64,000 nucleotides of DNA from Pedobacter sp. PF22-3 (GTDB lineage: Bacteria; Bacteroidota; Bacteroidia; Sphingobacteriales; Sphingobacteriaceae), in contig NZ_JAPIVP010000023.1 in assembly GCF_026239555.1 (NCBI RefSeq), forward strand, positions 1 to 64,000, read 5' to 3'. The translations under genes and the position numbers were made by a program. A model generated the notes under the pieces. It did not search any database. It saw only the letters and a list, made by a program, of their open reading frames with translations, and was not told the DNA's origin. Position 1 is the stretch's first letter. Every line of letters begins with the position of its first letter. Positions 10,301 through 19,957 of this stretch are shown here, one piece after another.

Positions 10301-13300
10301 ATTACACCCTCTTTGATTGGCTTGGTTGAAGCACATGGTACAGGAACGGTAGTTGGTGATAAAACAGAAATCAGTGCATTAACCGATATGCTTAACCAAT
10401 CAGGCGCAACAGCCGGACAAACACATCTAGGTTCTGTAAAAACACAAATTGGTCATACTAAATGTGCCGCAGGCATTGCAGGACTGATTAAAGCATCGCT
10501 ATCTGTTTATCATGGCATTAAACCACCTACTATTAACTTAAAAACGCCAAATAGTTTCTACAACGCACAAACGAGTCCTTTTGCTTTCCATACCGAGGCT
10601 GGGTTATGGATGGAAGAAAAACGCTATGCTGGCGTTAGTGCTTTCGGTTTTGGCGGAACAAATTTCCATGCCGTATTGGAAAGTGCCAAAAATACAGAAG
10701 ATAAAAATCCGATATTAAAATCATGGCCATCAGAACTTTTTGTTTTCAGGGGTGACACCTATGAGGAGGCTAAAAACCGAGTCATATCAGTAAAAAACCT
10801 ATTAGAACTAAACGATCAGATCGAACTCAAAGATATTGCCTACAGCCTGGCTACTGCTGACACCAAACCCGTTCAATTGAGCATTGTGGCCAACCATGCG
10901 GAAGACCTGGTGATGAAAATAGATCTTGTGTTATCTGGCGTAGAAAGTAAAGATACCTACCTCACTCAAAAACAGGAAGGTAAAGTAGCCTTTATGTTTC
11001 CAGGGCAAGGCAGCCAACGGATAAACATGGCCAGAGATCTTTTTGTCATTTTCCCAGAAATGCGAAAACTGCTGAAAGCTTATCCAGAATATGAAAAAAT
11101 TCTCTTTCCAAATACAGTATTTAACGATGTCGATGCAAAAGCACAAAAAGAACGCATTAAAGATACGCGCATGGCACAACCGCTATTGGGTATTGTTGAC
11201 CTGGCCATTGCCAACTTTTTAAAATCACTTGGCATTGTGCCTGATATGGTTGCGGGGCATAGCTATGGCGAACTGCCTGCACTTTGCTTTGCAGGTGCTT
11301 TTGAAGAAGAAGCACTGGTTCACCTCAGTGCAGAAAGGGCAAAAGCTATCTTAAATGCTGTAGAAAACGGTGATCCAGGCACAATGCTTGCCGTAAGCGC
11401 AAAACAAGAGCAGCTTGCACAATATCTTGCCGATATTGAATCGGTTTACCCGGTAAACTTTAATGCACCAACACAATGTGTAATTGCGGGCAGCACAGCA
11501 GCCATAGGGAAATTAGCGGCTGTTTTAAAAGATGCCAAAATATCTTTCCGTCCGCTCGAAGTAGCCTGTGCTTTCCATAGTCCCTTGGTAGCCAAATCAA
11601 AACAGCTTTACCATGAAGTATTATCCCGTGTAAATTTTAACGATTTAAAACTCCCGGTATGGTCTAACACCACGGCAAAAGAATACCCAACAAATGCTGA
11701 TGCAGTTAAAGAACGTTTAACTGACCATTTGATAAAACCTGTCCTTTTTGTTGAAGAACTCAGGGATATGTATGCTACCGGAGCCAGGATTTTCGTAGAA
11801 GTTGGTCCTGGCAAGGTGCTAAGTGGTTTAACCAAGGCATGTATTGGCAAAGATGAAGTGATTTTGCATACCGAAGATCAAGGCCACAACAAACTCAGCA
11901 ATTTATTGGGCACATTGGCCGGCTATATGGCCACTGGTCGGGAAATTAAACTCCAAAAATTATTCGAAGGCCGTTCTGTTAAAACCATCAACCTAAACGA
12001 ACCTTCCAGTTATAAAAAAAGTCCCGCGATCTGGTATGTCAATGGTCAGCATGCTGTTCCATCAACTGGCAAACTTCCGGCAAATGGTGCATCACCTATT
12101 ACTAAACCAATTACCCTCATGAACAACACCTTTACTACAACCGAAAGTCAACAGGTTAATGGCTCAGCTAAAGACCTGATGCTGCAGGAATACCTGCACA
12201 GTATGAAAATGCTGATTCAGGCACAGCGCGACGTGATGCTTTCCTTTTTAGGACAAGCGCCAGCCATGCCTTCGCAAATCATTAATCAGCCCTTAACATC
12301 ATATCAGCCACCTCAACCAGTGCGCGTTGAAAATCAGATCACGATCAAACAAGAGGTATCTGAGGTACAAACTATTGAACTCATTACACCAGTAAGCGCA
12401 GCAAAAGACTTAAAATTGGTGCTTTTGCAGCTAGTAAGCGATAAAACAGGTTATCCACAGGAAATGCTGGGGATGGAAATGGATCTTGAAGCTGATTTGA
12501 GTATCGATTCCATCAAACGCGTTGAAATTATCGGTGCACTACGTACCGAACTGGGTGGTTTTTCTCAACTGAATCTTCCGGAAGATAAAATTATGGAACA
12601 GCTGGCAGGCCTTAAAACTTTGAGCAGTTTGGTAAATTGGCTTACAGAAAATACAGTACAGCCCAAAACTACCGCTGCAGCTACTCCAACAGTACGGGTA
12701 ACAATAGAAACTGACCAGCCAAAATTCTCCATTGATCAGTTAAAATCAACTATTCTGGAGATCGTAAGCGAAAAAACAGGCTATCCTAAAGAAATGCTGG
12801 GCATGGATTTAGATCTGGAAGCAGACTTAAGCATCGATTCTATCAAAAGAATGGAAATTATTGCTTCACTTAAAGAAAAAATAGGTTTTGGTTCGCAAAG
12901 CGATCAAACTGATGATTTAATGGAAAAATTAACTGCAATCAAAACCTTAAATGCACTGATTAACTGGATTGCCAACGTTGAAGCAAAAAGTTCGGAGGTG
13001 CTTACAGAAGCAAAAAAGCTTATTGAGGAGAGCATCGATGATCAAACGGTAAAAGAAAAATTATCACGTTTAAGATTTGAGCTAACTCCTGCAGCACTAA
13101 CCATTACCGAAGCCGCCATTTTAAAAGGACAGCGTTTCGCTTTAACAGATGATGGTGGCGGACAAGCCATCAAAATCAAAAAAGTACTGGAGAAACATGG
13201 CGCCATTGCCGATCTGGTGAACTTTGAAGATCCACTGGATGGTTATCAGGGCCTCATCATTCTGAACATGTTTGAAGCACAGCAAAAAGTGGGTATTCTT

Positions 13301-14476
13301 GATCATTTCGCTACCATTAAAAAATTGAATTTTGATACCGTAAAATGGGTGTACCTAATTGCAGATACCAAACAATATTTTAACGATCAATCGGATATTT
13401 CTTTCTTAAGAAATTATCAGGGCTACTCTGGTTTCTTTAAAAGTTTAGACCGTGAGTATGAACATACAAAATGCCGTTTCATCAGCCTGGAAACCAAGAT
13501 GACACCTGATGAAATCACGAATATTACCTTAAATGAAATCCTGAATCCTGATAAACCTTCAGAGATCATTTATAATGACAACAAAAGGCACATTATGGAA
13601 TTGGTACCCCAACCTCTAAGTACCGAAACCGATGTACATATCCATTTGGATAAAGAGGCAGTAGTAATGGTTTTAGGTGGCGCACAAGGCATTACTGCCG
13701 AATTGATGATCCATTTTGCTAAAGATTATCCTTGCAGATACATACTGGTTGGCCGTTCGGCAAACCCTATCGCATCGGCAAACGAAGTAAGCGCTTCATT
13801 AAAAACCAAAGATGAGATTAGGCAATACCTGATTAAACAGGGAGAAATCAAAAAGCCTGCAGAAATTGAACAAGAAACCAATCGGATCTATAAAAACAAC
13901 CAGATTTTACGCTGCATTGCAACTTTAGAAGAAGGAGGATCGACGGTAGTTTATGAATCCTTAGACTTAAAAGATGAAGGAGCGCTTACCCGTTTAATCA
14001 ACCAGGTTTATGAAGATTACGGCCGTATTGATGGTGTGGTACACGGAGCAGGTTTATTGGAAGACAAATTGTTCAGTAGTAAAACCTCAGAATCTTTCGG
14101 ACGTGTTTTCGACACCAAAGTAACCCCTTTAAGGGTATTAGCTGAACAGTTACGCCCTGAAACTCAATTTGTAATCCTGTTCTCGAGCATTGCTTCGGTG
14201 TATGGCAACCGTGGACAAACCGATTATGCCGCAGCAAACAGCGTAATGGATAAATACGCCTGGGCTTTAAAGCAGAAAATACAAGGTAAGGTTATGGCCA
14301 TCAATTGGGGTCCCTGGAAAGGTGCAGGCATGGTTTCGCCAACCTTGGAGAAAGAATACCAGCGGAGGGGAATTGCATTGATCCCGCTACAGGATGGAAT
14401 GGAAACTTTCCTGAACGAACTAAAATATGGTAAAGAAAGCCAGGTATTGATCATGGCCGGAAACACCTGGACATAG
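7379..14476 (+). CDS. Iterative PKS / PUFA-synthase-like megasynthase: NPD-NPD-KS-AT-ACP-ACP-KR
   Basis: This 2365-residue protein builds an acyl or polyketide chain. Domains in order are as follows. A degenerate nitropropane-dioxygenase-like barrel (about 20-230) has GNEGAGR where the active-site histidine is expected. A complete NPD/PfaD-like flavin enoyl-reductase barrel (about 295-600) has GRECGGHVG. The ketosynthase (about 663-1095) has Cys851 in DAACASS, His986 and His1026. The acyltransferase (about 1200-1490) has FPGQGSQ, Ser1295 in GHSYGE and His1400 in CAFHS, which suggests malonyl-CoA. Two carrier domains have Ser1711 and Ser1821 in LSIDSIK. The ketoreductase (about 2090-2330) has GGAQGI and Tyr2283 in YAAAN. 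ATGs at 7379 and 7436 are both possible starts; the barrel begins at the second. PfaA has KS-AT-ACPs-KR without the front reductase, which is normally the separate protein PfaD. Confidence 0.9.
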   Translation: MFRSGSNPPNRRVASKSKAMNKHVIIAVTPFEIPDSRLVSNLQKAGCFPVLSLGHSYQEAENALSTLLATGISDFGVSINSASLVDIDLPTQVSLIIKPYDLALKTKTSAKIIYQVFDLESAINAQKNGAYGIIVKGNEGAGRVAYESSFVLFQRIIKEITSIPVWVQGGIGIHTTASLMAQGAAGVILDSQLALFPECSAPEDLKNVCAKLSGTETKLIDNCRVLARPNSPVLAEDTTYNDLQKYFKGYNLETNYLPMGQDITLSTDLATKYKKLEKMVFGIKEAIYGHLKQAKAINVIKAKNPLAQDLNITYPIAQGPMTRVSDVAPFADAVSEAGALSFIALSLLKGISAKNLIEETKKLAGEKTWGVGILGFAPQELRDEQQEYILAAKPPVLLIAGGRPSQAKPFEKAGIKTFLHVPSAALLDMFLKEGAKRFVFEGRECGGHVGPLSSMVLWEKQIERLLKEENADQISVFFAGGIHDAFSTAFISVMAAPLAAKGMKIGVLMGTAYLYTKEAVSKGAILDKFQQEAMQANDTVLLETAPGHETRCLNSAFATFFNKEKEKLQAEGLDKKEIWAKLESLNVGRLRIAAKGIERRGNELVKIDEAEQTDLGMYMIGQVAPMHKEVMSLLDLHQDVADKNYTHILNATLPAPPVNQAKALDVAIVGMACIFPGARNLEEYWRNIILGKDSVTEVPDERWNKELYYNPDSTAGDMSHSKWGGFIPRIDFDPLEFGIPPQSLAAIEPTQLLTLMVAKQAMQHAGYADGGVDNENVSVIIGAEGGNDLANSYSFRGYYKQVFGEMPAELDAALPKATEDSFPGILANVISGRITNRLNLGGRNYTVDAACASSLAAIDLACQELFLEKSDMVLAGGADLHNGINDYLMFSSTHALSKKGRCATFDAEADGIALGEGIAMIVLKRYDDALRDGDTIYSIIKGVGGSSDGKSLGLTAPRKNGQVNALERAYSQAGITPSLIGLVEAHGTGTVVGDKTEISALTDMLNQSGATAGQTHLGSVKTQIGHTKCAAGIAGLIKASLSVYHGIKPPTINLKTPNSFYNAQTSPFAFHTEAGLWMEEKRYAGVSAFGFGGTNFHAVLESAKNTEDKNPILKSWPSELFVFRGDTYEEAKNRVISVKNLLELNDQIELKDIAYSLATADTKPVQLSIVANHAEDLVMKIDLVLSGVESKDTYLTQKQEGKVAFMFPGQGSQRINMARDLFVIFPEMRKLLKAYPEYEKILFPNTVFNDVDAKAQKERIKDTRMAQPLLGIVDLAIANFLKSLGIVPDMVAGHSYGELPALCFAGAFEEEALVHLSAERAKAILNAVENGDPGTMLAVSAKQEQLAQYLADIESVYPVNFNAPTQCVIAGSTAAIGKLAAVLKDAKISFRPLEVACAFHSPLVAKSKQLYHEVLSRVNFNDLKLPVWSNTTAKEYPTNADAVKERLTDHLIKPVLFVEELRDMYATGARIFVEVGPGKVLSGLTKACIGKDEVILHTEDQGHNKLSNLLGTLAGYMATGREIKLQKLFEGRSVKTINLNEPSSYKKSPAIWYVNGQHAVPSTGKLPANGASPITKPITLMNNTFTTTESQQVNGSAKDLMLQEYLHSMKMLIQAQRDVMLSFLGQAPAMPSQIINQPLTSYQPPQPVRVENQITIKQEVSEVQTIELITPVSAAKDLKLVLLQLVSDKTGYPQEMLGMEMDLEADLSIDSIKRVEIIGALRTELGGFSQLNLPEDKIMEQLAGLKTLSSLVNWLTENTVQPKTTAAATPTVRVTIETDQPKFSIDQLKSTILEIVSEKTGYPKEMLGMDLDLEADLSIDSIKRMEIIASLKEKIGFGSQSDQTDDLMEKLTAIKTLNALINWIANVEAKSSEVLTEAKKLIEESIDDQTVKEKLSRLRFELTPAALTITEAAILKGQRFALTDDGGGQAIKIKKVLEKHGAIADLVNFEDPLDGYQGLIILNMFEAQQKVGILDHFATIKKLNFDTVKWVYLIADTKQYFNDQSDISFLRNYQGYSGFFKSLDREYEHTKCRFISLETKMTPDEITNITLNEILNPDKPSEIIYNDNKRHIMELVPQPLSTETDVHIHLDKEAVVMVLGGAQGITAELMIHFAKDYPCRYILVGRSANPIASANEVSASLKTKDEIRQYLIKQGEIKKPAEIEQETNRIYKNNQILRCIATLEEGGSTVVYESLDLKDEGALTRLINQVYEDYGRIDGVVHGAGLLEDKLFSSKTSESFGRVFDTKVTPLRVLAEQLRPETQFVILFSSIASVYGNRGQTDYAAANSVMDKYAWALKQKIQGKVMAINWGPWKGAGMVSPTLEKEYQRRGIALIPLQDGMETFLNELKYGKESQVLIMAGNTWT

Positions 14477-14673
14477 AAAAAATCATTTTCAGGATTTTTA
14501 GCTACCGGCCGTCAACCTGAATTTATTTCAGGGTCTATTTGACAGAAAAGATGCTGATCCCGATGTAAAAATCGGGACATCACAATGATCGATTTGGTTA
14601 AGCAAGCTAAAAATAGCCAGTACAAATAAATATTAAAAGAATTAAAAGTAGCAAGATCCCCCAAACGAAAACA
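14477..14673. repeat. Gap between the two PKS genes with a MITE-core fragment and a hairpin
   Basis: Bases 14511-14555 match the core of the MITE-like family seen in full at 51190-51428 (GTC-CCTGAATTTATTTCAGGG-type start, then AGATGCTGA). A 7-bp stem, TCCCGAT (14558-14564) and ATCGGGA (14571-14577), follows with no T-run. The hairpin does not look like an intrinsic terminator, so read-through from the first to the second PKS gene is likely. A separate promoter for the second gene cannot be excluded. Confidence 0.55.
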
Positions 14674-17600
14674 ATGAAGAAAAGCGATGTAGCAATTATT
14701 GGAATGTCATGCATTTTTCCAGGCGCGAAAGACATGCAGGCCTTTTGGGAAAATATTATCAACCGGGTAGATTCGACACAACAGGTACCTGCCGACCGGA
14801 TTGACCCTGTACATTTTGATAAAACGGTAAGTGGCGTAGATCGTTTTTATTGCAATCGGGGCGGTTTTATCCCCGATCATCAATTCGATCCACAACGTTT
14901 CGGCATTTTGCCCCTGGCTGTAGAAGGTACCGAACCCGATCATTTGTTAACCTTAGATCTGGTGCACCAGGCACTGGAAGATGCAGGTATATTTGAAAAA
15001 AAATATGCGCTGGATAAAACAGGGATTATTATTGGGAAAGGCAATTATGTAGGACCTGGTGCAACCCGGGCGATCGAAATTGTGCGTACAGGGGAACAGA
15101 TTTCGAGCATATTGAAAGACCTGATGCCACAACTTACAGAAACTGAAATTGATAAGGTAAAACATGAATTCCAATTGCGCAAGGGCCGTTTTAGTGCCGA
15201 TACGGCAATGGGGTTGATCCCTAATCTTGTGGCTTCGCTGGTAGCCAATCGCCTTAATTTAGGCGGTTTAGCTTTTACACTGGATGCTGCCTGCGCCAGT
15301 TCGCTCATTGCAGTAGATCATGGTGTGCAGGAACTGAATAGCGGTCGTTGCGATATGGTTATTGCAGGTGGCGTACATTTGGGGCAGAATGCAGCTTTCT
15401 GGAGTATCTTTTCTCAATTGGGCGCTTTATCTAAACAGGAAAAAATCAAACCATTCGATCAAAATGCCGATGGTTTGATTATTGGCGAAGGCTGTGGTTT
15501 TGTGGTACTTAAACGTCTTGAAGATGCCATCCGAGACCAGGATAAAATTTATTCGGTAATTAAAGGCGTGGGCGTAAGCAGCGATGGAAGCGGCACCAGT
15601 GTAATGAGTCCATCAGTTAAAGGCCAATTGAAAGCCATTACAGAAGCCTGGAAAAATGCCGGATTGGAGCGTAAAAACATTGGCTATTTAGAGGCTCATG
15701 GTACCGGCACGCCACTTGGCGACAAAACCGAAGTAGAAACCTTAAAACAGTTTTTTGGTCAGGATACAGATCTGCCAAAAGCAGGTATCGGTTCTGTTAA
15801 ATCAAACATTGGCCATGCCATGCCCGCAGCTGGAATTGCGGGTTTGATCAAATCAAGCTTGGCTTTATATCATGGTATTATCCCACCTACTTTACATTGT
15901 GAAGAACCCGTTGCTCAACTGGCCGAAACCCGTTTTTCTGCTGTTCAAAAGGCAATAGACTGGAACCAATCTAATCTACCGAAACTAGCGGCTGTAAACG
16001 CCTTTGGTTTCGGGGGAATTAATGCCCATGTGGTATTATCCGCTTACGATAAGCCTAAAAAAGATGAGGTTTTAGTGATGGCTAGACCTACTCATGAAAG
16101 TTTGATCCAATCGTTGGAAAATGGGAATTACAGTGCCGGACAAGGTAATTTCCGTTTGGTATTATTTAATCCAAGCGAAGAAAGGATCAAAAAAGCCTTA
16201 AAAATTGTAGCTAAAAATTCTCCGTGGAGAAACAAACAGGATATTTGGTACACCAATTCACCTTTATTGGCCAACGATGGTAAAATAGCCTTTGTTTTTC
16301 CAGGTTTAGACGGACTTGCTGGTGGTGAAATTAAATCGGTAGCCGATTATTTCAGGATCCCTATTGATGATAGCGAGAAACAAGATGGCCTTTTAAGCGA
16401 AGCCCTCCATATCCTGAACAAAAGCAGTGTTTTAGATCAGGCCTTGAAGCAACTGGGCGTTAAATCTGATATGAATGCGGGCCACAGCCTTGGCGAATGG
16501 CTTGCAGCAAGATCTTCTGAACTGGCCGAAGAAAGTTCGGTAATGAATTTACTGAGTGTACTTAATCCAGAAACTTTTGAACTGAAAGATTCGCGCTTTA
16601 TTGCCGTAGGCGCAGGTTTAGACACCCTTCAACCCATTATAGAAAGCATACCTGATTTATACCTTTCTAATGACAACTGTCCACAACAGGTTATTCTCTG
16701 TGGCAGTAAAACCGCGCTTGATGAACTCGTTCAGATCCTAAAGGTGAAACAGATTTTTAATCAGATTCTGCCTTTTCAATCGGGCTTTCACTCTCCATTT
16801 GTGGCCGATAAACTGGGCTTGATCCTCGAAGGCATGCAAAATATGCAATTCCGAAAAACCAGCACACCGCTTTGGTCGGCGACCACTTTAGACACCTATC
16901 CTGAAGGTTTCGAAGCCATCCGCCAGTTAAGTGCCGAGCATCTGATTAAACCAGTCCGTTTTCGCGAGCTTACCGAAAAACTCTATGCTGAGGGCGCACG
17001 CGTATTTATCCAGGTAGGTTCGGGTGGCCTGGTCGGCTTTATAGACGATACCTTAAAAGGAAAAGAAATCAGCACGATTAGTGCTAATGTGCCCATCCGT
17101 TCGGGCATTACACAGTTGCAAAGGGTTTTGGCAGCACTTTTTGTGGAAGGAAAAGAAATCGGGCTTGATTACCTGGGTAACATTAAATCAACCCGCCCAC
17201 TGAGTAACAAGGGAATTAAACTAGAACTGGGCTCGCCGATCATCCATAACCTGCAAACACTTAAAGGTTTAACCATTAAACAAACCCAACCAGCAAAGCC
17301 CAAAACTGTCGAGGAGGTAAAACATCCGGTTTTGCAGGCTTTTAATGAGAATGTGATGGAAATGATCAGTATGCAGAACGAAATGATGGAACTGTTCGAA
17401 AATACCGGTTTTCAGATTGACCGACCTAGCCATTGGTCACCTGCCGAACCGACAAAACCAATCAGACAGCCTTTTAGTCAAAAACTTGATGTAAGCCTGG
17501 ATAACTGTCCTTATCTCATTGATCATTCCTTGTTAAGGCAGCCAAAGGGATGGCCGACCGTTGAAGATATGGATCCGGTGATCCCGATGACCATGATTTT

Positions 17601-18909
17601 TGAAGTATTTGCCGAAATAGCCAATGCGCAATCGCCCGGAGAAAAAGTGCATAAAATTATGAATATGCGTGTTTTCCAATGGATGAATGTGGTTAAACCT
17701 TTTCAGGAAACCGTAACCGGAGAATGGAAAGACGAACAAAGGGTTTATTTGAACCTGGAGCGTTTTGCCAATGCAGAAGTACAGCTTGCAGCACAGTTAA
17801 ACCCTGCTCCAAACCGCGATTTCGATATCGGAAAGCTATTGGATATCGATCGAACGACTGAGCAGATTTACGACGCACACATGTTCCACGGACCAGATTA
17901 CCAAGGCATTCAAAAATTAATCGCTGTTGGCGAAAAAGGGATTACCGGCATTATTGAAGCTGCAGGTGGAAAAGGCTCTTTACTTGATAATGCGGGCCAA
18001 CTGTTCGGTTTGTGGCTTCAGCTTACATTAGAAAAAGACCGGATTGCTTTTCCTGTTAAAATCCAGGAAATAGAATTTTTCGGTGATATGGCCAATCAGG
18101 AAGGACAATTCGAGTGTACCTGTGTACTTACCGAAATAAACGATGAATTTGCAACGGCCGACATCATCATGAAAAGGGACGGCATTACCTGGTTGATTAT
18201 TTCGGGCTGGCAGAACCGCCGACTCGAAATTGATGAACCACTTTGGAATGTATCCATGTCACCACTCCACAACCGTTTATCGGAAGAAGTTGCACCTGGC
18301 GTTTTTCTTTTCGGCAACGCTTACACCCGCGTGGTATCATGGGATTTTATCCTGAAAAGATATTTCAATCAAACAGAGAAAAAGCATCACAACAGCCTTT
18401 TGCCGAACAAAAGAAAAACCTGGATGATTAGCCGGGTAGCAGCAAAAGATGCGGTAAGAAACTTACTTAATACACAGAAAAATCAGGCCTGTTACCCCAT
18501 TACTTTCGAAATTTATTCAGACGAACATCGCAAGCCTTATGTTAAAGGAGGTTTAACAGATAACATCAACATTTCTATTGCACATAAAGGTACCGATGCC
18601 GTTGGAATAGCCCGTTTTAACGAACCAGTTGGCATCGACATTGAGCACATAGAGGAACGCAGTGCAGGCTTTTTTGATCTTGTTTTTAACGATCATGAAA
18701 TAAAACTACTCCAAAACCTCGATAAAACAGAATGGGCAACGCGATTCTGGGTAGCTAAGGAAGCCTTTGGAAAATACCTGGGCAAAGGCCTGCAAGGGAA
18801 CCCTAAAGCCTATACTGTAGAATCTGTAGATGGCGAAGAATTACGCATTAATAACATCACAATCAAAACAATTAAACATAAAAACTATATCATCGGATGG
18901 ACACTATAA
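14674..18909 (+). CDS. Second PKS megasynthase: KS-AT-DH-PPTase
   Basis: This 1411-residue partner supplies functions missing from the first synthase. The ketosynthase (1-440) keeps Cys207 in DAACASS, His342 and His381, so it is a working KS by motif, not a chain-length factor. The acyltransferase-like domain (about 540-830) has Ser605 in GHSLGE and His706 in GFHSP, but FPGLDG replaces the usual FPGQGS. A double-hotdog dehydratase (about 930-1200) has His951 in LIDHSLL and Asp1105 in LLDNAGQ. A C-terminal phosphopantetheinyl transferase (about 1210-1411) has VGIDIEHIEER and WVAKEAFGKYLGKG, and would activate the carrier domains of this cluster. A PKS-fused PPTase is known from enediyne PKSs. 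The stop overlaps the next gene by 13 bases, indicating translational coupling. Confidence 0.9.
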   Translation: MKKSDVAIIGMSCIFPGAKDMQAFWENIINRVDSTQQVPADRIDPVHFDKTVSGVDRFYCNRGGFIPDHQFDPQRFGILPLAVEGTEPDHLLTLDLVHQALEDAGIFEKKYALDKTGIIIGKGNYVGPGATRAIEIVRTGEQISSILKDLMPQLTETEIDKVKHEFQLRKGRFSADTAMGLIPNLVASLVANRLNLGGLAFTLDAACASSLIAVDHGVQELNSGRCDMVIAGGVHLGQNAAFWSIFSQLGALSKQEKIKPFDQNADGLIIGEGCGFVVLKRLEDAIRDQDKIYSVIKGVGVSSDGSGTSVMSPSVKGQLKAITEAWKNAGLERKNIGYLEAHGTGTPLGDKTEVETLKQFFGQDTDLPKAGIGSVKSNIGHAMPAAGIAGLIKSSLALYHGIIPPTLHCEEPVAQLAETRFSAVQKAIDWNQSNLPKLAAVNAFGFGGINAHVVLSAYDKPKKDEVLVMARPTHESLIQSLENGNYSAGQGNFRLVLFNPSEERIKKALKIVAKNSPWRNKQDIWYTNSPLLANDGKIAFVFPGLDGLAGGEIKSVADYFRIPIDDSEKQDGLLSEALHILNKSSVLDQALKQLGVKSDMNAGHSLGEWLAARSSELAEESSVMNLLSVLNPETFELKDSRFIAVGAGLDTLQPIIESIPDLYLSNDNCPQQVILCGSKTALDELVQILKVKQIFNQILPFQSGFHSPFVADKLGLILEGMQNMQFRKTSTPLWSATTLDTYPEGFEAIRQLSAEHLIKPVRFRELTEKLYAEGARVFIQVGSGGLVGFIDDTLKGKEISTISANVPIRSGITQLQRVLAALFVEGKEIGLDYLGNIKSTRPLSNKGIKLELGSPIIHNLQTLKGLTIKQTQPAKPKTVEEVKHPVLQAFNENVMEMISMQNEMMELFENTGFQIDRPSHWSPAEPTKPIRQPFSQKLDVSLDNCPYLIDHSLLRQPKGWPTVEDMDPVIPMTMIFEVFAEIANAQSPGEKVHKIMNMRVFQWMNVVKPFQETVTGEWKDEQRVYLNLERFANAEVQLAAQLNPAPNRDFDIGKLLDIDRTTEQIYDAHMFHGPDYQGIQKLIAVGEKGITGIIEAAGGKGSLLDNAGQLFGLWLQLTLEKDRIAFPVKIQEIEFFGDMANQEGQFECTCVLTEINDEFATADIIMKRDGITWLIISGWQNRRLEIDEPLWNVSMSPLHNRLSEEVAPGVFLFGNAYTRVVSWDFILKRYFNQTEKKHHNSLLPNKRKTWMISRVAAKDAVRNLLNTQKNQACYPITFEIYSDEHRKPYVKGGLTDNINISIAHKGTDAVGIARFNEPVGIDIEHIEERSAGFFDLVFNDHEIKLLQNLDKTEWATRFWVAKEAFGKYLGKGLQGNPKAYTVESVDGEELRINNITIKTIKHKNYIIGWTL

Positions 18910-19193
18910 CTACAAAATTAAGCAGCGAAGAAATCTTCAACCTCATGAAACAATTTATCACTGAAGTAATCGGCGAAGAGTTTGTTGAAGAAATGGATAT
19001 CACTCCAGAAAGTTCTTTTACCAAAGACCTCGAAATGGATAGCATCGAAATTGTATCCTTTTCTGAGAAAATAAAAGCACATTTTGGTGAGCAGATCGAT
19101 TTTACAGGTTGGTTATCAGCAATGGATTTAGATCAGCTGATCAATTTAAATCTGGGCATGATCATATCTTATATCGAAGAATGCCAATCATAA
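18897..19193 (+). CDS. Free-standing acyl carrier protein
   Basis: A 98-residue acyl carrier protein with the phosphopantetheine serine at Ser49 in EMDSIEIV, within the usual four-helix layout. Its ATG overlaps the end of the second PKS gene by 13 bases, and its own end overlaps the likely start of the hydrolase by 13 bases. It may carry the finished chain or a starter unit between the megasynthases and the hydrolase or acyltransferases (inference). It differs from the in-line carrier domains, which have LSIDSIK. It would be modified by the PPTase domain of the gene just upstream or by a cellular Sfp-type enzyme. Confidence 0.88.
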   Translation: MDTITTKLSSEEIFNLMKQFITEVIGEEFVEEMDITPESSFTKDLEMDSIEIVSFSEKIKAHFGEQIDFTGWLSAMDLDQLINLNLGMIISYIEECQS

Positions 19194-19945
19194 CGGTAAA
19201 CGGCAAATCGGTTCACCTTCAGGAGCTTAATAAAGGAGCTGCTGAAACCATCGTCCTGGTTCACGGGATGTTCAGTAACCTGTCTGTTTATTATTTTAAC
19301 ATCGCTCCTCTGCTGGCCACAAAATACCATGTGGTACTTTATGACCTGAAAAGTCATGGCATGAGTGAAAAGACATTAACAGGGTATGATCTGGAAAGCA
19401 TGACCAATGATTTATTGGCTTTAATGGATGAATTAAACCTGCACGATGTTCATTTGGGCGGTTATAGTTTTGGCGGATTAATCGCTTTAAAAATGGCCAT
19501 CCGTTTTCCAGAGCGCATTAATAAACTGTCCATCATCGAAGCTCCAGATCCAAATGATGATAAAACAAGGGGAATAATTGATGAGTACAGCCGTGAGTTT
19601 TTAGAACATTACGTCGAAAATTTCACTGATACCACTAAGGTGAAAATGGGTAAAAGACAAATGGAGCGCAACCACCGCATGTACGAGTACCTCTTTTATC
19701 AAACCTCCATTAAAACTGATATGGAGATTGAAAAAAACTTTTTTAGTAGTCAATCTATCAAAACCATAAAAAAGAGCACCCTTTTGCTTTATGGCACCGA
19801 TTCCAATTGCCTCAGCGCAGGCAAGCAGTTAGATGGCTTGATTGAAAATGCTGCCTTGATTGCTGTAACCGGCGACCATAATATCCCGATCCAGCAGCCC
19901 ATGGTAATAGCCGAAGCATTGCTAAACTTTTTCCAGGAAACATAA
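19181..19945 (+). CDS. Alpha/beta-fold hydrolase, possible chain-releasing thioesterase
   Basis: Starting at 19181 the product has 254 residues and begins MPIITVNGK. The upstream frame from 19109 only reads through the ACP gene. The nucleophile elbow is GYSFG with Ser96, and an oxyanion-type HGMF lies near residue 25. The acid (in the LLYGTDS region) and histidine (GDHN) are in the usual C-terminal positions. The fold is shared by thioesterases, lipases and other esterases, so the assignment rests on context. It sits directly after a carrier protein in a PKS operon, which fits hydrolytic release or editing of the acyl chain. An esterase acting on the finished glycolipid is an alternative. Confidence 0.8.
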   Translation: MPIITVNGKSVHLQELNKGAAETIVLVHGMFSNLSVYYFNIAPLLATKYHVVLYDLKSHGMSEKTLTGYDLESMTNDLLALMDELNLHDVHLGGYSFGGLIALKMAIRFPERINKLSIIEAPDPNDDKTRGIIDEYSREFLEHYVENFTDTTKVKMGKRQMERNHRMYEYLFYQTSIKTDMEIEKNFFSSQSIKTIKKSTLLLYGTDSNCLSAGKQLDGLIENAALIAVTGDHNIPIQQPMVIAEALLNFFQET

Positions 19946-19957
19946 AATTAAACAAAC

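Noticed and set aside
14674-16000. The first domain of the second PKS being a chain-length factor as in PfaC
   Set aside because: Cys207, His342 and His381 are all present in normal motifs; chain-length factors lack the active-site cysteine.
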